Shown piece by piece: positions 7,555-15,909 of a stretch of 45,959 nucleotides of DNA. How positions within the stretch are numbered: the stretch's first letter is position 1; the number at the start of each line of letters is the position of its first letter. Both the position numbers and the translations under genes were made by a program. The notes below the pieces were generated by a model. It was not told the DNA's origin. It saw nothing but the letters and a program-made list of their open reading frames with translations, and did not search any database. Source of the DNA: Pseudomonadota bacterium (lineage in GTDB: Bacteria > Pseudomonadota > Alphaproteobacteria > GCA-2731375); assembly GCA_027623205.1 (NCBI GenBank), contig JAQBYC010000030.1, positions 1-45,959 of the forward strand. The letters run 5' to 3'.

Positions 7555-8676
7555 ATGGTGACGACGGCTACAATAATTTCCGATTTGGGTGAATTTGACG
7601 TGCGCGCCGGACCGGGGACGGGCCAAGGGGACGGCCTGTGGCTGGACCGGGACGAGGCGGCGGCGGCGACAGGGTGGGCATTGCGCCCCGAAGGCCTCTG
7701 CCGGGGCGATGTGTGCGTGCCGGTACCGCGGGACCGGGACGCGGCCTTCGCGGCCGATGACAAGGTCAATATTGCCGCCTTCTGGGATCTTCTCGGGATG
7801 CCGGCGGCCCATAGCCGAAATGGCGATGTCTGGGCCTTGGGCGAAACCGCCGATAACCGGACGGCCAGCCTGCGGTCCTTGGACGCCCCGGATTTCACGC
7901 TGCCGGATTTGCACGGTGTGGCCCATAGCCTGTCGGACTATCGCGGCAAGAAGGTTCTGCTCGCCACCTGGGCTTCGTGGTGAGGCTGTCGTAACGATTT
8001 GTCCGTGTGGCAAAAACTCTACGACGAACTGCAAGACCGGAACTTCATCATCATCATCGCCGTCGCCATGGACAGCCGGGCGGACGCGGCCCGTCCCTGG
8101 ATCGAAGCGGCGGGTCCACGCTATCCGGCCCTGATCGACCGGGATCATCGCGTGGCCGAATTGTATAACATGGTCAATGTGCCGCAGGCGGTCTGGATCG
8201 ACGAAGACGGCCGTATTGTCCGGCCGGCGGAAAACGCCGGCGCCTACGAGGCCTTCCGTTCCCTGGACCGGCAAACCATGACCGTGCCGGAGGACAAAAT
8301 GGCCACGGCGGCGGCCGCCAAGGCCACTTATGTCAACGCGGTTCGCGACTGGGTGCTGTTGGGCCCGGCCTGCGGCCATCTTTTCGCTGCCGACCAGGCC
8401 CGCGCCCGGACGGCGGCGCCCAATGCCGATATCGTCCAGGCGCATTGCCATTTCCGCCTGGGGCAGTATTTGTTGCGCCAGGATCGGGCGGCCGAGGGCC
8501 GGGAGCATCTGGCGGAAGCCGCGCGCCTGCATCCGGCCTCGTGGAACATCTGGCGCCAGGCGGCGGAACCCAACGAAACCGGTCTGGCGGCCGGGCCTGA
8601 GTTTTGGGCCCGCGTGGATGCCTTGGGCGATGGCTACTATTACCCGCCGGTGGCCATGGCGGGCATGCCGCAATAG
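7555..8676 (+). CDS. Thioredoxin-fold redoxin, probable selenoprotein (TGA 7981-7983 read as Sec)
   Basis: One 373-residue protein if the in-frame TGA is decoded as selenocysteine 143; otherwise two abutting fragments in the same frame. Residues about 42-57 hold a conserved-looking P-E-G-L-C-R-G-D-V-C module (Cys49, Cys54). Residues about 108-225 form a TlpA/AhpC-like thioredoxin fold: F-T-L-P-D-L, Y-R-G-K-K-V-L-L-A-T, then W-A-S-W-U143-G-C145-R at the redox centre, then N-V-P-Q-A-V-W-I-D with a cis-Pro at 210. The C-terminal 100 residues contain a TPR-like helical segment (H-F-R-L-G-Q-Y-L-L-R). Sec sits where homologues have Cys, giving a U-x-C pair. selD, itself with Sec, is 13 kb away. Presumed role is thiol or peroxide reduction. 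A nonsense mutation is the alternative, but uninterrupted homology on both sides and the hairpin after TGA favour Sec. Confidence 0.85.
7981..8025 (+). promoter_or_regulatory. Candidate bacterial SECIS element of the redoxin gene
   Basis: TGA at 7981-7983 is followed by an outer stem GTCGTA (7988-7993) with TACGAC (8020-8025) and an inner stem TTGTC (7999-8003) with GGCAA (8009-8013). The apical loop is CGTGT (8004-8008), starting 21 nt after the TGA, with G at the second loop position. This fits the general shape of bacterial selenocysteine insertion elements recognised by SelB. The fold was made by eye and no energy was calculated. Confidence 0.6.
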
Positions 8677-8695
8677 CGGTTCACCTTACGCTGAA

Positions 8696-8723
8696 GCATC
8701 ACCGGCCCGCGGGCCGGTGATGC
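8696..8723. terminator. Perfect 28-bp palindrome, probable bidirectional terminator
   Basis: Bases 8696-8709 (GCATCACCGGCCCG) are the exact reverse complement of 8710-8723. The resulting GC-rich hairpin lies 20 bp after the redoxin stop, between convergent genes, as expected for a terminator serving one or both. There is no strong T-run, so it may act as a transcript-end stabiliser rather than a classical intrinsic terminator. Confidence 0.6.
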
Positions 8724-8738
8724 GAACGGGGAATTTTC

Positions 8739-8802
8739 CTAAAGCACATTTGCTCCAAAGGTGCGTGGAATTTTCAGAATAGGGTAATTGCAAATTGCTC
8801 TA
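8739..8802 (-). repeat. Dispersed structured repeat, copy H (internally deleted)
   Basis: On the minus strand it reads TAGAGCAATTTGCAATTA, then CCCTATTCTGAA, and ends with a hairpin GCACCTTTG-GAG-CAAATGTGC (one mismatch) and TTTAG. The middle TTAAGTAATTGGTTCAATGG block is missing. The TAG stop (8800-8802) of the 707-residue gene is the first triplet of the element. Confidence 0.65.
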
Positions 8803-10923
8803 CCGGCCCTCGCGCTGCCAAGCCAGCATGGTCAGGCCCAGGAACAGGATCAATACCAATACGGCGGGCAGAAGGGGCGTCTGTTCCACGCCGCTGACGG
8901 CGTATTCGCCACTGGCGCGCAGACCCAGCCAGTCGCGCCCGCGGCTGATGCGGCCCGGCTTCACCCGGCGGATCTCGGGCATGCCATCGACCAGCCAAAA
9001 GGCGCCGCCGCCGCTTTGCTGTAACAGCGGCTGCAAGGGGGCGGACGAGGTGCGCATATCGACATACTCCAGCGGGTTGATGTCCCCAGCCGCCGCGATC
9101 GCCCGATGGGCGCCGTCATGCAAGCGGTACAGGCCCGGCTCGTCCACCGCCAAGGCGCCGGTCTCCACGCCCCGTCCATTGTCCTTCAGGGTAATGCTGC
9201 GGACCTCGCCCGACGGGGTGGTAATCTCCACGGCGCCGCTGGCCGGTGTCAGGCTGCGCCGTTCGATCAACAATTGATTGCCATTGGCGCGGGCGCGCAG
9301 GTCTTCTTCCTCCAGGTCCGGTTCCTGCATCAGCCAATGGGCGATACGGCGCAACAGTTCCGCCTGTGGTCCGCCGCCTTCAAATCCGCGGGTCCATAGC
9401 CAGGCGTGATCCGACAGCAATTGCGCCACCCGGCCCTTATCAACCCGCGCGGTAATGAGCAGGGGCCCTTCGGCGGCGCCGTGCAACAGAATGTCGCCCT
9501 TGGCCTCGGCGACATCGATCTGGCGGAACCAGCGGCCCCAGGTCGGCTGGGTCCCCGGCGCGCCGATCCCGGTCAGCGAGGCCGTAACCGGATGGCGGCG
9601 GCCCTTGGCGGTGGGCAGGGGGCGGAAGCCGGTCTCGCGCACCGTACCCGTGGGCCGGCTGGGCAGGATCGCCCCCAGGGGCGTGCGCGCCAGGCTGACG
9701 GGGGTGGCGAAATCAGGTCCCACGGCGGTCAATACCGCCCCGCCCCGACGAACATATTGAGCGATGTTCTGCAGATAGATGTCCGGCAGCACGCCACGCC
9801 GGCGATAGCGGTCAAAGATGATCAGGTCAAAATCATCCAGCTTGTCCTGAAACAATTCGCGGGTAGGAAAGGCAATCAGCGATAGCTCGTTGATTGGCGT
9901 GCCGTCCTGTTTATGGGGTGGCCTGAGAATTGTGAAATGCACCAGATCGACCGATGGATCGGATTTCAGTATGTTGCGCCAGGTCCGCTCGCCGGCATGG
10001 GGTTCACCTGAAACCAGCAACACCCGCAGGCGTTCCCGGACCCCGTTGATGATCAATACGCTGCGGTTGTTCTTCAGGGTCAGTTCATCGGGCCCAGGGT
10101 CAATCTCCAACTCCAGCACCGTGACTCCGCCATGGCTAAGGCGGAAGGGAAAACTGCGGGTGACGCCAATGGGCATGCTACGGGTTTCGGTCGCGCCGCC
10201 GTCCCGCCGCAGCCGCAGCCGGGTGCGGCCATGGCCGTTCGCGGCATCTTTGGTACGCGTGCCGCTGACGCTATCCGCACTGTCTTCCACCCGCAGGCTC
10301 AGGTGCAGGGTTTCCCCCACGATGCCATAGCTGGGCGCTGTCTCCACCACCAGGCGTCGGTCGCGCTCGCCCCGCTGGCCGCTCAACAACAGATGGACCG
10401 GACCGCCCAGTTCGTCGCCGGACGCCGGTTTGGGCAGGTCGTGCACCTGGCCGTCGCTGATGATGATGATACCGGCGACCCGGCGATTGGGCACATCGCG
10501 CAGCGCGCGGCGGATGGCGCCGAACAGATGGGTGCCGTCGGGTAGCAGATGATCGCCGCCAAAGCCGGCGCCGGCCCGCACCACCCGCATTTCGAGATCG
10601 GGCCGGCCGCGCAGTTTTTCTTCAATCCGTTCCAGGGCGGCCTCCGTCCGATTCGCCCGCCCGGCAATGCGTTGGGAGACGGATTGATCCACCACGACCA
10701 GGGCGACATCGGGGATGGGATTGCGCTTTTCCCGCACCAGAGATGGATTGGCCAGGGCCAGCAGGGCCGCCGTCACGGCCAACAGGCGCCAGGTGCTGCC
10801 GCCCGCGCGGCGCCAGAACGCGGCGCCCAGCAAAATGGCGGCAGCCAGGGCCACGGCGCCCAACAACCACCAGGGCAGTGTCGGGTCGAAACTGATGCGG
10901 GAAAACGTGGTCAGGGCCGGCAT
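8800..10923 (-). CDS. Membrane protein of MoxR/BatA operon (VWA-like plus GATase1-like regions)
   Basis: 707-residue protein. Two N-terminal membrane segments (about residues 18-36 and 45-60) are followed by a VWA-like region with D-V-A-L-V-V-V-D-Q-S-V-S-Q (about 72-84) and I-I-I-I-S-D-G-Q-V-H. A second region has R-L-R-V-L-L-V-S-G-E-P-H and D-L-I-I-F-D-R-Y-R-R, resembling a glutamine amidotransferase-like fold without an obvious catalytic Cys. A C-terminal helix precedes W-Q-R-E-G-R. It starts 6 bp after the DUF4159 gene stop and is last in the operon. Such proteins are co-conserved with MoxR ATPases; the molecular function is unknown. The stop codon lies at the edge of repeat copy H. Confidence 0.83.
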   Translation of the reverse strand: MPALTTFSRISFDPTLPWWLLGAVALAAAILLGAAFWRRAGGSTWRLLAVTAALLALANPSLVREKRNPIPDVALVVVDQSVSQRIAGRANRTEAALERIEEKLRGRPDLEMRVVRAGAGFGGDHLLPDGTHLFGAIRRALRDVPNRRVAGIIIISDGQVHDLPKPASGDELGGPVHLLLSGQRGERDRRLVVETAPSYGIVGETLHLSLRVEDSADSVSGTRTKDAANGHGRTRLRLRRDGGATETRSMPIGVTRSFPFRLSHGGVTVLELEIDPGPDELTLKNNRSVLIINGVRERLRVLLVSGEPHAGERTWRNILKSDPSVDLVHFTILRPPHKQDGTPINELSLIAFPTRELFQDKLDDFDLIIFDRYRRRGVLPDIYLQNIAQYVRRGGAVLTAVGPDFATPVSLARTPLGAILPSRPTGTVRETGFRPLPTAKGRRHPVTASLTGIGAPGTQPTWGRWFRQIDVAEAKGDILLHGAAEGPLLITARVDKGRVAQLLSDHAWLWTRGFEGGGPQAELLRRIAHWLMQEPDLEEEDLRARANGNQLLIERRSLTPASGAVEITTPSGEVRSITLKDNGRGVETGALAVDEPGLYRLHDGAHRAIAAAGDINPLEYVDMRTSSAPLQPLLQQSGGGAFWLVDGMPEIRRVKPGRISRGRDWLGLRASGEYAVSGVEQTPLLPAVLVLILFLGLTMLAWQREGR

Positions 10924-10929
10924 GATGAA

Positions 10930-13743
10930 TTACTGCCCCAACCGTTCCAGGATGGCGGGAATATGCACCTGATCGGATTTGTAATTGCCGGTCAGGGCAT
11001 ACATCACCAGATTGACGCCAAAACGGTAGGCCATCTCCCGTTGCTGGGCGCCGCCGGGGGTGGGCAGGACCAGAGGCTTTTGATGCTCGTCCGTGGCCCA
11101 GGCGGCGGCCCAGTCGTTGCCGCCGACGATCAACGAGGAAACGCCGTCATTGAGGCCGCCGGACTGTCCCTCGACCCAGACCTGACCACCCACATAGCGA
11201 CCCGGAAAGCCGTGCAGCAGGTAAAACGACTTGGTCAATACATGGCCCTGGGGCACGGGCTCCAGAGGTGGAATATCCAGCCGTGATAACAGGCGCCGCA
11301 GACGCCCGCTGTTGCTGCCGCCATCGCTCAGGCCAAGGCGTTGCCGTAGGGCCGGCAGGTTATTGCCGCCGTCACCGGTATCGAACAGGATGGTGCCGCC
11401 GGTACGCATGAACTGCGATACCCGGGCGATGGCCTGGTCGCTCAAGGCCGGTTGCGAGGCGATGACGGGCCAATACAGAATTGGGAACAACACCAGAGGG
11501 TCGCGCTCCACATTCACCGCCATGGGCGCTTCGGGCTCGATCGAAGTGCGCAGACGCAGGATCTGGCTCAACCCGGCCAAACCGGCCCGGCTCATTTCAT
11601 CAACCCGGCTGTTATCGGTCAGCACATAGGCCAGGCGGGTGTCCAGCGCCGCCGCCATGGCGAAACGATCGGCGCCGCTCACTTCCTGCGCCCGGGCCGG
11701 CAGGTGCGGCATCAGCATCAGGGCCCCCAACAAGTATGCCGCCAGCCGGGACCCCCGCCGGCTCCGCAGCCGGCTGGCGGGCTGCAGCAAGCCGCGCAAG
11801 GCCAGGACCGCCAACAGATCCACCAGGGCCAGCAGCACCGCCGCCAACAACAGCCATGGTTTCAGATCCACCTCCCTGGCCAGCCGGTAATCGGCCCTGT
11901 ACGCTGGCACCGACAGACCGGTAATGGCCCGCAGGGCTTGCCAGTTCTGGCTCAAATTCAAGGCGCGGCGGTCGTCCTCCCGGCCATAATAGCCCGGCGG
12001 GCTTTTCGGGCCGGCGCGGGCTTGATCGATGGCGTCGGCGGCAATGGGCTCGGCGCCCGGCGCGGGCGGTCCCAAAAGGCCAAAGCCATCCAGACTGGCC
12101 ACCGGCGGCAGTTCGCGCCGGGCCCCTGTGTCCGCTTCCGCCGTCACGCCGCGGGACATGGCCGTTAGCCGGCGCATCATGTTCACGAACAGGCCGGATA
12201 GGGGCAGGTTGGACCAGGATGCATTGGCGGTGATGTGAAACAGTACCAGCCAGCCCTGACCCTGTGGCGCCGCCGTTACCAGGGGTGTGCCGTCAGCCAG
12301 ACTGGCCCAGGTGCGTTGCGCCAGATCCTGTGACGGTTCCGCCAGGACCTGGCGTTTGACCAGAACGTCACCGGGTACTTCCAGGCCCTGGAAGGGACTG
12401 TGCGGCGGAAAAGCGGCCAGGCTGGCCGGCTTCGACCAGGATAGGGAACCACCCAAGGCCCGGCCGCCCAGGCGCAGACGGGTTGGGATCAAGGTGTCCG
12501 CGCCTTGCGCCAGATGTGGTCCGGCAAAGCGGATCAGCATGCCGCCATCCTTCAGCCATTGCGTCAGGCGCCGCTGCTGCGCCTCGGACAGGCGGCCAAT
12601 GTCGGCCAGGACCAGCACCGCCAAGGGCCGCTGCAACAGGTCCGCGATCTCGCCCCGGCGCAGTTCCGCATAGGGCTGCAAGGCCCGTTCCAGATAGTAC
12701 AGGTTGGACAATAAGGGTTGGGCGCGTTCTTCCGCCCCGCCGCCCGATACCAGGCCCACGGGCCGCCGCCGCCAGCGTTCGTCCAGCAGAACGTTTGCCG
12801 CGGCCGAGCCGGCGCCGGCCAATTCCAGCCGCAAGGCGCGGTTGCGCAGGTCGCCGGGCAGTGCGATTTCCGCCACCGCACGATCCTCATTGCCGGTAAA
12901 CCGCGCCGTTGCCTGGCCCAGAACCCGGCCCCGTTCGCCGATCGCCCGTATCGTTAGGCCGCCCGCGCCCTGTGTGTCCGTCTCCAGTGCGCCGGATCCT
13001 TCGCCGCGCGGACGCAGGACGGTGGCGGCAAAGCCCTGGCGGGTCAGAACCGGGGGCAATAGGGCCAGGGCCCGTTGGCCAACAGGTTGCTGCAACAGCT
13101 GAAGCGGGCCAAGGGCGGCCAGGGCCGCATCTAGTGCGCGGCGTTCCGGGCCGTCGATGCCGTCGCTCAGCCAATAAACCGTCGGCTGTACCGCAAAGGA
13201 CAGTTTCCGTGCGGCGGCGGCGGCGGCGGCGCGGTCGGTAGACCAGGGCTTGGGCTGCAGGGCGCGGATGATCGGTTCGGCTTCCGCCGCCTGCAACAGG
13301 CCGCTGGACTGGATCGGGCCGCCGGCGGCGGGTGGGGCCGTGCTCAACACCAGCACCGGGCGCTGCCGCCGTTTGGCCCGCTCCACCAGGCCCAGGGCGG
13401 TTTGCTGGCGCAGGGACCAATTGGGTGCCGCGGCCCAGCCATCATCGATCACCAGCATCACCGGTCCGTCGCCGGACGGGTCGGCGACTGGATGCAGCAG
13501 GGGGTGGGCGAGGGCCAACACGGCCAGGGCGCCAAGCAGCAAACGCAACAGCGCCAGCCACAGCGGCGTTGCCGCCGGGGTTTCTTCATCGCCGCGCAGG
13601 CCCAGCAAAATGCGCACGGGGGGAAAGCGCACGCGCCGGGGCGCGGGCGGCGTGATCCGCAGCAGCCACCAAATCAGGGGCAGGGCGGCCAGGCCCAGCA
13701 ACATCCAGGGCGCGGTCAGGGCAATGGCTCCCAAAGACAGCAT
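10930..13743 (-). CDS. BatA N-terminal / DUF4159 domain membrane protein
   Basis: 937-residue protein. Residues 1-85 match the BatA N-terminal module: two hydrophobic helices around P-R-R-V-R-F-P-P-V-R-I-L. A VWA-like region (V-M-L-V-I-D-D-G-W) follows, another membrane helix lies near 630-650, and a further hydrophobic segment near 675 precedes the C-terminal DUF4159 domain with D-R-F-A-M-A-A-A-L-D-T-R, F-M-R-T-G-G-T-I-L-F-D-T-G-D and F-Y-L-L-H-G-F-P-G-R-Y. The start lies 3 bp beyond the DUF58 gene stop. Members of this operon type are linked to envelope stress tolerance in other bacteria; that role is inference here. Confidence 0.88.
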   Translation of the reverse strand: MLSLGAIALTAPWMLLGLAALPLIWWLLRITPPAPRRVRFPPVRILLGLRGDEETPAATPLWLALLRLLLGALAVLALAHPLLHPVADPSGDGPVMLVIDDGWAAAPNWSLRQQTALGLVERAKRRQRPVLVLSTAPPAAGGPIQSSGLLQAAEAEPIIRALQPKPWSTDRAAAAAAARKLSFAVQPTVYWLSDGIDGPERRALDAALAALGPLQLLQQPVGQRALALLPPVLTRQGFAATVLRPRGEGSGALETDTQGAGGLTIRAIGERGRVLGQATARFTGNEDRAVAEIALPGDLRNRALRLELAGAGSAAANVLLDERWRRRPVGLVSGGGAEERAQPLLSNLYYLERALQPYAELRRGEIADLLQRPLAVLVLADIGRLSEAQQRRLTQWLKDGGMLIRFAGPHLAQGADTLIPTRLRLGGRALGGSLSWSKPASLAAFPPHSPFQGLEVPGDVLVKRQVLAEPSQDLAQRTWASLADGTPLVTAAPQGQGWLVLFHITANASWSNLPLSGLFVNMMRRLTAMSRGVTAEADTGARRELPPVASLDGFGLLGPPAPGAEPIAADAIDQARAGPKSPPGYYGREDDRRALNLSQNWQALRAITGLSVPAYRADYRLAREVDLKPWLLLAAVLLALVDLLAVLALRGLLQPASRLRSRRGSRLAAYLLGALMLMPHLPARAQEVSGADRFAMAAALDTRLAYVLTDNSRVDEMSRAGLAGLSQILRLRTSIEPEAPMAVNVERDPLVLFPILYWPVIASQPALSDQAIARVSQFMRTGGTILFDTGDGGNNLPALRQRLGLSDGGSNSGRLRRLLSRLDIPPLEPVPQGHVLTKSFYLLHGFPGRYVGGQVWVEGQSGGLNDGVSSLIVGGNDWAAAWATDEHQKPLVLPTPGGAQQREMAYRFGVNLVMYALTGNYKSDQVHIPAILERLGQ

Positions 13744-13746
13744 GAT

Positions 13747-14682
13747 CTAGGTTTTCGCTTTGCCGTCCGGCGCGTTGCCCAACTCATTGCCCAGGGCGTT
13801 GTACAAAGCCAGCAGAGCGGTTTGCGGTGGCCGGTCGGTACGGTGCTGGGCAAAGCCCCAGCCAACCCGGCGGCAGATGTCAATCAGGCCAAGGCGCCGG
13901 GCCGCCATACGGCGCAGATAATCGTCGCGCAGACTTTCCACCCGGCCGATCAGCAGCGTACCCTCGCCTTCCAGGCCCTCGAACTCCGTACGGCCCTGAA
14001 ACGGCAGGTCTTCTTCCGCCGGATCCAGGATCTGCAGCAAATGGCCCCGCGCGCCCTGATCGGCGAAACGTTTGACCATGGTCGCGATCTGTTCCAGCGG
14101 CGCCAGGAAATCGCCGAACAACACCAGCTGGGCAAAGCGCGGCAAGCGTCCCGGCTCGGGTAATCCAGTTTGGCTGCTGGCGGCAGGTTGCGCGGTCCGG
14201 CCGTCCCGTTCATTCTGCAACCGCGCGCCCAGCCGGGTCAGGGTGGCGCGGCCGCCCGTGGCATAGCTATCCTGGCCGTAAAGCCCGACATGCTCGCCCC
14301 CGCGCAGCAACAGTGAAGCCAGGGCCAGCAGCAATAGCTCGGCCCGGTCCCGTTTGCCTTCCTGCGCCGCGCCGGATTTATAATCCATCGAGGCCGTGCC
14401 GTCCCGCCACAACCAGACGCTTTGCGCCGCTTCCCATTCATTTTCCCGAACGAAGATCTTTTGGCTCTTGGCCGATTGCCGCCAGTCGATGGCCACGGCA
14501 CTGTCGCCGCCCTGATAGCGGCGGTACTGCCAGAAGGTCTCGCCGCTACCAACCCGGCGGCGGCCGTGCACGCCCTGCACCACGGTAGAGGCGACCCGTT
14601 CGGCAGCGACCAGCAGCGGTGGCAATGTGGCGGCCAGCTGCTCCGCCGCATGGCCGGCTTCGTGTGGCGCGGGCGCGGCCAT
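13747..14682 (-). CDS. DUF58 domain protein
   Basis: 311-residue cytosolic protein of the DUF58 family, the regular partner of MoxR ATPases. The conserved block G-S-G-E-T-F-W-Q-Y-R-R-Y-Q-G-G-D-S-A-V-A-I-D-W is present at about residues 45-68 with small variations, followed by S-A-K-S-Q-K-I-F-V-R-E-N-E-W-E. DUF58 proteins have a VWA-like fold and are thought to be MoxR-dependent chaperone clients or adaptors. The gene lies between moxR (6-bp gap) and the BatA/DUF4159 gene, clearly in the same transcript. Confidence 0.9.
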   Translation of the reverse strand: MAAPAPHEAGHAAEQLAATLPPLLVAAERVASTVVQGVHGRRRVGSGETFWQYRRYQGGDSAVAIDWRQSAKSQKIFVRENEWEAAQSVWLWRDGTASMDYKSGAAQEGKRDRAELLLLALASLLLRGGEHVGLYGQDSYATGGRATLTRLGARLQNERDGRTAQPAASSQTGLPEPGRLPRFAQLVLFGDFLAPLEQIATMVKRFADQGARGHLLQILDPAEEDLPFQGRTEFEGLEGEGTLLIGRVESLRDDYLRRMAARRLGLIDICRRVGWGFAQHRTDRPPQTALLALYNALGNELGNAPDGKAKT

Positions 14683-14688
14683 ACCGGA

Positions 14689-15687
14689 TCAGGCCAGAGG
14701 TTCGGACAGGCGGTCGATGACCTCGGCCAGGGTGATGCCGTCGGCCCGCGCGGCAAAGGTTAAGGCCATGCGGTGACGCAGCACGGGGCGGGCCAGGGCC
14801 AGCACGTCATCGATGGAAGGCGCCAGCCGGCCATCCAGCAGGGCCCGTGCCTTGGCAGCCAGCACCAATGCCTGGCTGGCCCGGGGACCGGGCCCCCAGG
14901 CCACCTGTTCCCGGATACCCGGCAGAGGGCTGTCTTCCGGGCGGCCATTGCGCACCAGGGTCAAAATCGCCTCGACCACGCTTTCGCCCACGGGGATGTG
15001 CCGGATCAACTGCTGCGTCGCCAGTAATTGCACGCCGTCCATGACCGCCTCGATGGATGCTTCAGCGGCGCCCGTGGTGGCGATCAGCATGCGCCGTTCC
15101 GCCTCGCGATCCGGGTAATCCACGTCGATCTGCAACAGGAAACGATCCAGCTGGGCCTCGGGCAAGGGATAGGTGCCCTCCTGCTCCAATGGGTTCTGGG
15201 TCGCCAGCACGTGAAACGGCCGCGGCAGGGGGTGATGCTGCCCGGCAATGGTCACCGATTTTTCCTGCATCGCCTGCAACAGGGCGGATTGGGTGCGCGG
15301 ACTGGCCCGGTTGATTTCGTCCGCCATCAACAGCTGGCAGAACACCGGACCGGAGATGAAGCGGAATGAACGCCGGCCGCTCTCCGCCTCCTCCAACACC
15401 TCGGAGCCCAGAATATCGGCGGGCATCAGATCCGGCGTGAACTGCACCCGCTTGTCGGCCAGCCCCAGGACCGTGCCCAGGGTTTGCACCAGACGGGTCT
15501 TGGCCAGACCGGGCACCCCGATCAGCAAGGCATGGCCACCGGCCAACAGGGTGACCAGGGTTTCATCGATCACCGCTTCCTGACCAAAGATCACCCGTCC
15601 CATCATTTGCCGTACCTTGGCGATACGTTCGACGGCGACCTCGACCTCGGCGAGCAATTGTTTGTCTGTTTCGCTGACGGCTGTCAT
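14689..15687 (-). CDS. MoxR family AAA+ ATPase
   Basis: 332-residue AAA+ ATPase. Walker A is G-V-P-G-L-A-K-T (about residues 55-62), Walker B is L-M-A-D-E-I-N-R (about 119-126), and sensor 1 is L-A-T-Q-N-P, followed by Q-E-G-T-Y-P-L-P-E-A-Q-L-D-R-F, all standard MoxR motifs. MoxR ATPases act as chaperones for the VWA-domain proteins encoded alongside them. The ATG at 15687 is chosen; a GTG three codons upstream (15696) is an alternative and neither has a strong ribosome-binding site. It is the first gene of the four-gene minus-strand operon ending at 8800. Confidence 0.93.
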   Translation of the reverse strand: MTAVSETDKQLLAEVEVAVERIAKVRQMMGRVIFGQEAVIDETLVTLLAGGHALLIGVPGLAKTRLVQTLGTVLGLADKRVQFTPDLMPADILGSEVLEEAESGRRSFRFISGPVFCQLLMADEINRASPRTQSALLQAMQEKSVTIAGQHHPLPRPFHVLATQNPLEQEGTYPLPEAQLDRFLLQIDVDYPDREAERRMLIATTGAAEASIEAVMDGVQLLATQQLIRHIPVGESVVEAILTLVRNGRPEDSPLPGIREQVAWGPGPRASQALVLAAKARALLDGRLAPSIDDVLALARPVLRHRMALTFAARADGITLAEVIDRLSEPLA

Positions 15688-15783
15688 GTTGTCCACTATA
15701 TTGCTAAGTTCCCTACTTTGCGTCAGCTCACAAGGTAACGATTACGCGAGCATAGGGCCAGCGCGTTCGAACGGGGGGCCGTT

Positions 15784-15886
15784 AGAGCAGTTTTCAATTA
15801 GTTGGAGTTGCAAACGTAACTTAAGTAATTGGTTCAATGGCTCTATTCAGAAGATTCTGAGTGTATTGGAGCTAAATATGCTCTAG
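15784..15886 (+). repeat. Dispersed structured repeat, copy B
   Basis: Starts AGAGCAGTTTTCAATTAG, has a central stem GAGTTGC/GTAACTT, then TTAAGTAATTGGTTCAATGG-CTCTATTC, and ends ATGCTCTAG. It is nearly identical over the first 65 bp to copy C in opposite orientation, the two flanking the DUF1285 gene. It lies between the divergent moxR and DUF1285 starts, so it may also influence their promoters. Confidence 0.87.
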
Positions 15887-15909
15887 TTCAGACGCGGATC
15901 TGTTCCGGG

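Noticed and set aside
7285-8673. Long open frame on the minus strand (462 codons) opposite the VOC and redoxin genes
   Set aside because: A mirror of GC-rich codon usage; the translation is low in recognisable motifs and runs across two real plus-strand genes.
7984-8676. Treating the redoxin gene as a pseudogene or two separate genes
   Set aside because: Both halves are in the same frame, the TGA hits the catalytic position, the flanking motif is intact, and a second Sec gene (selD) is present. A sporadic nonsense mutation exactly there is less likely.
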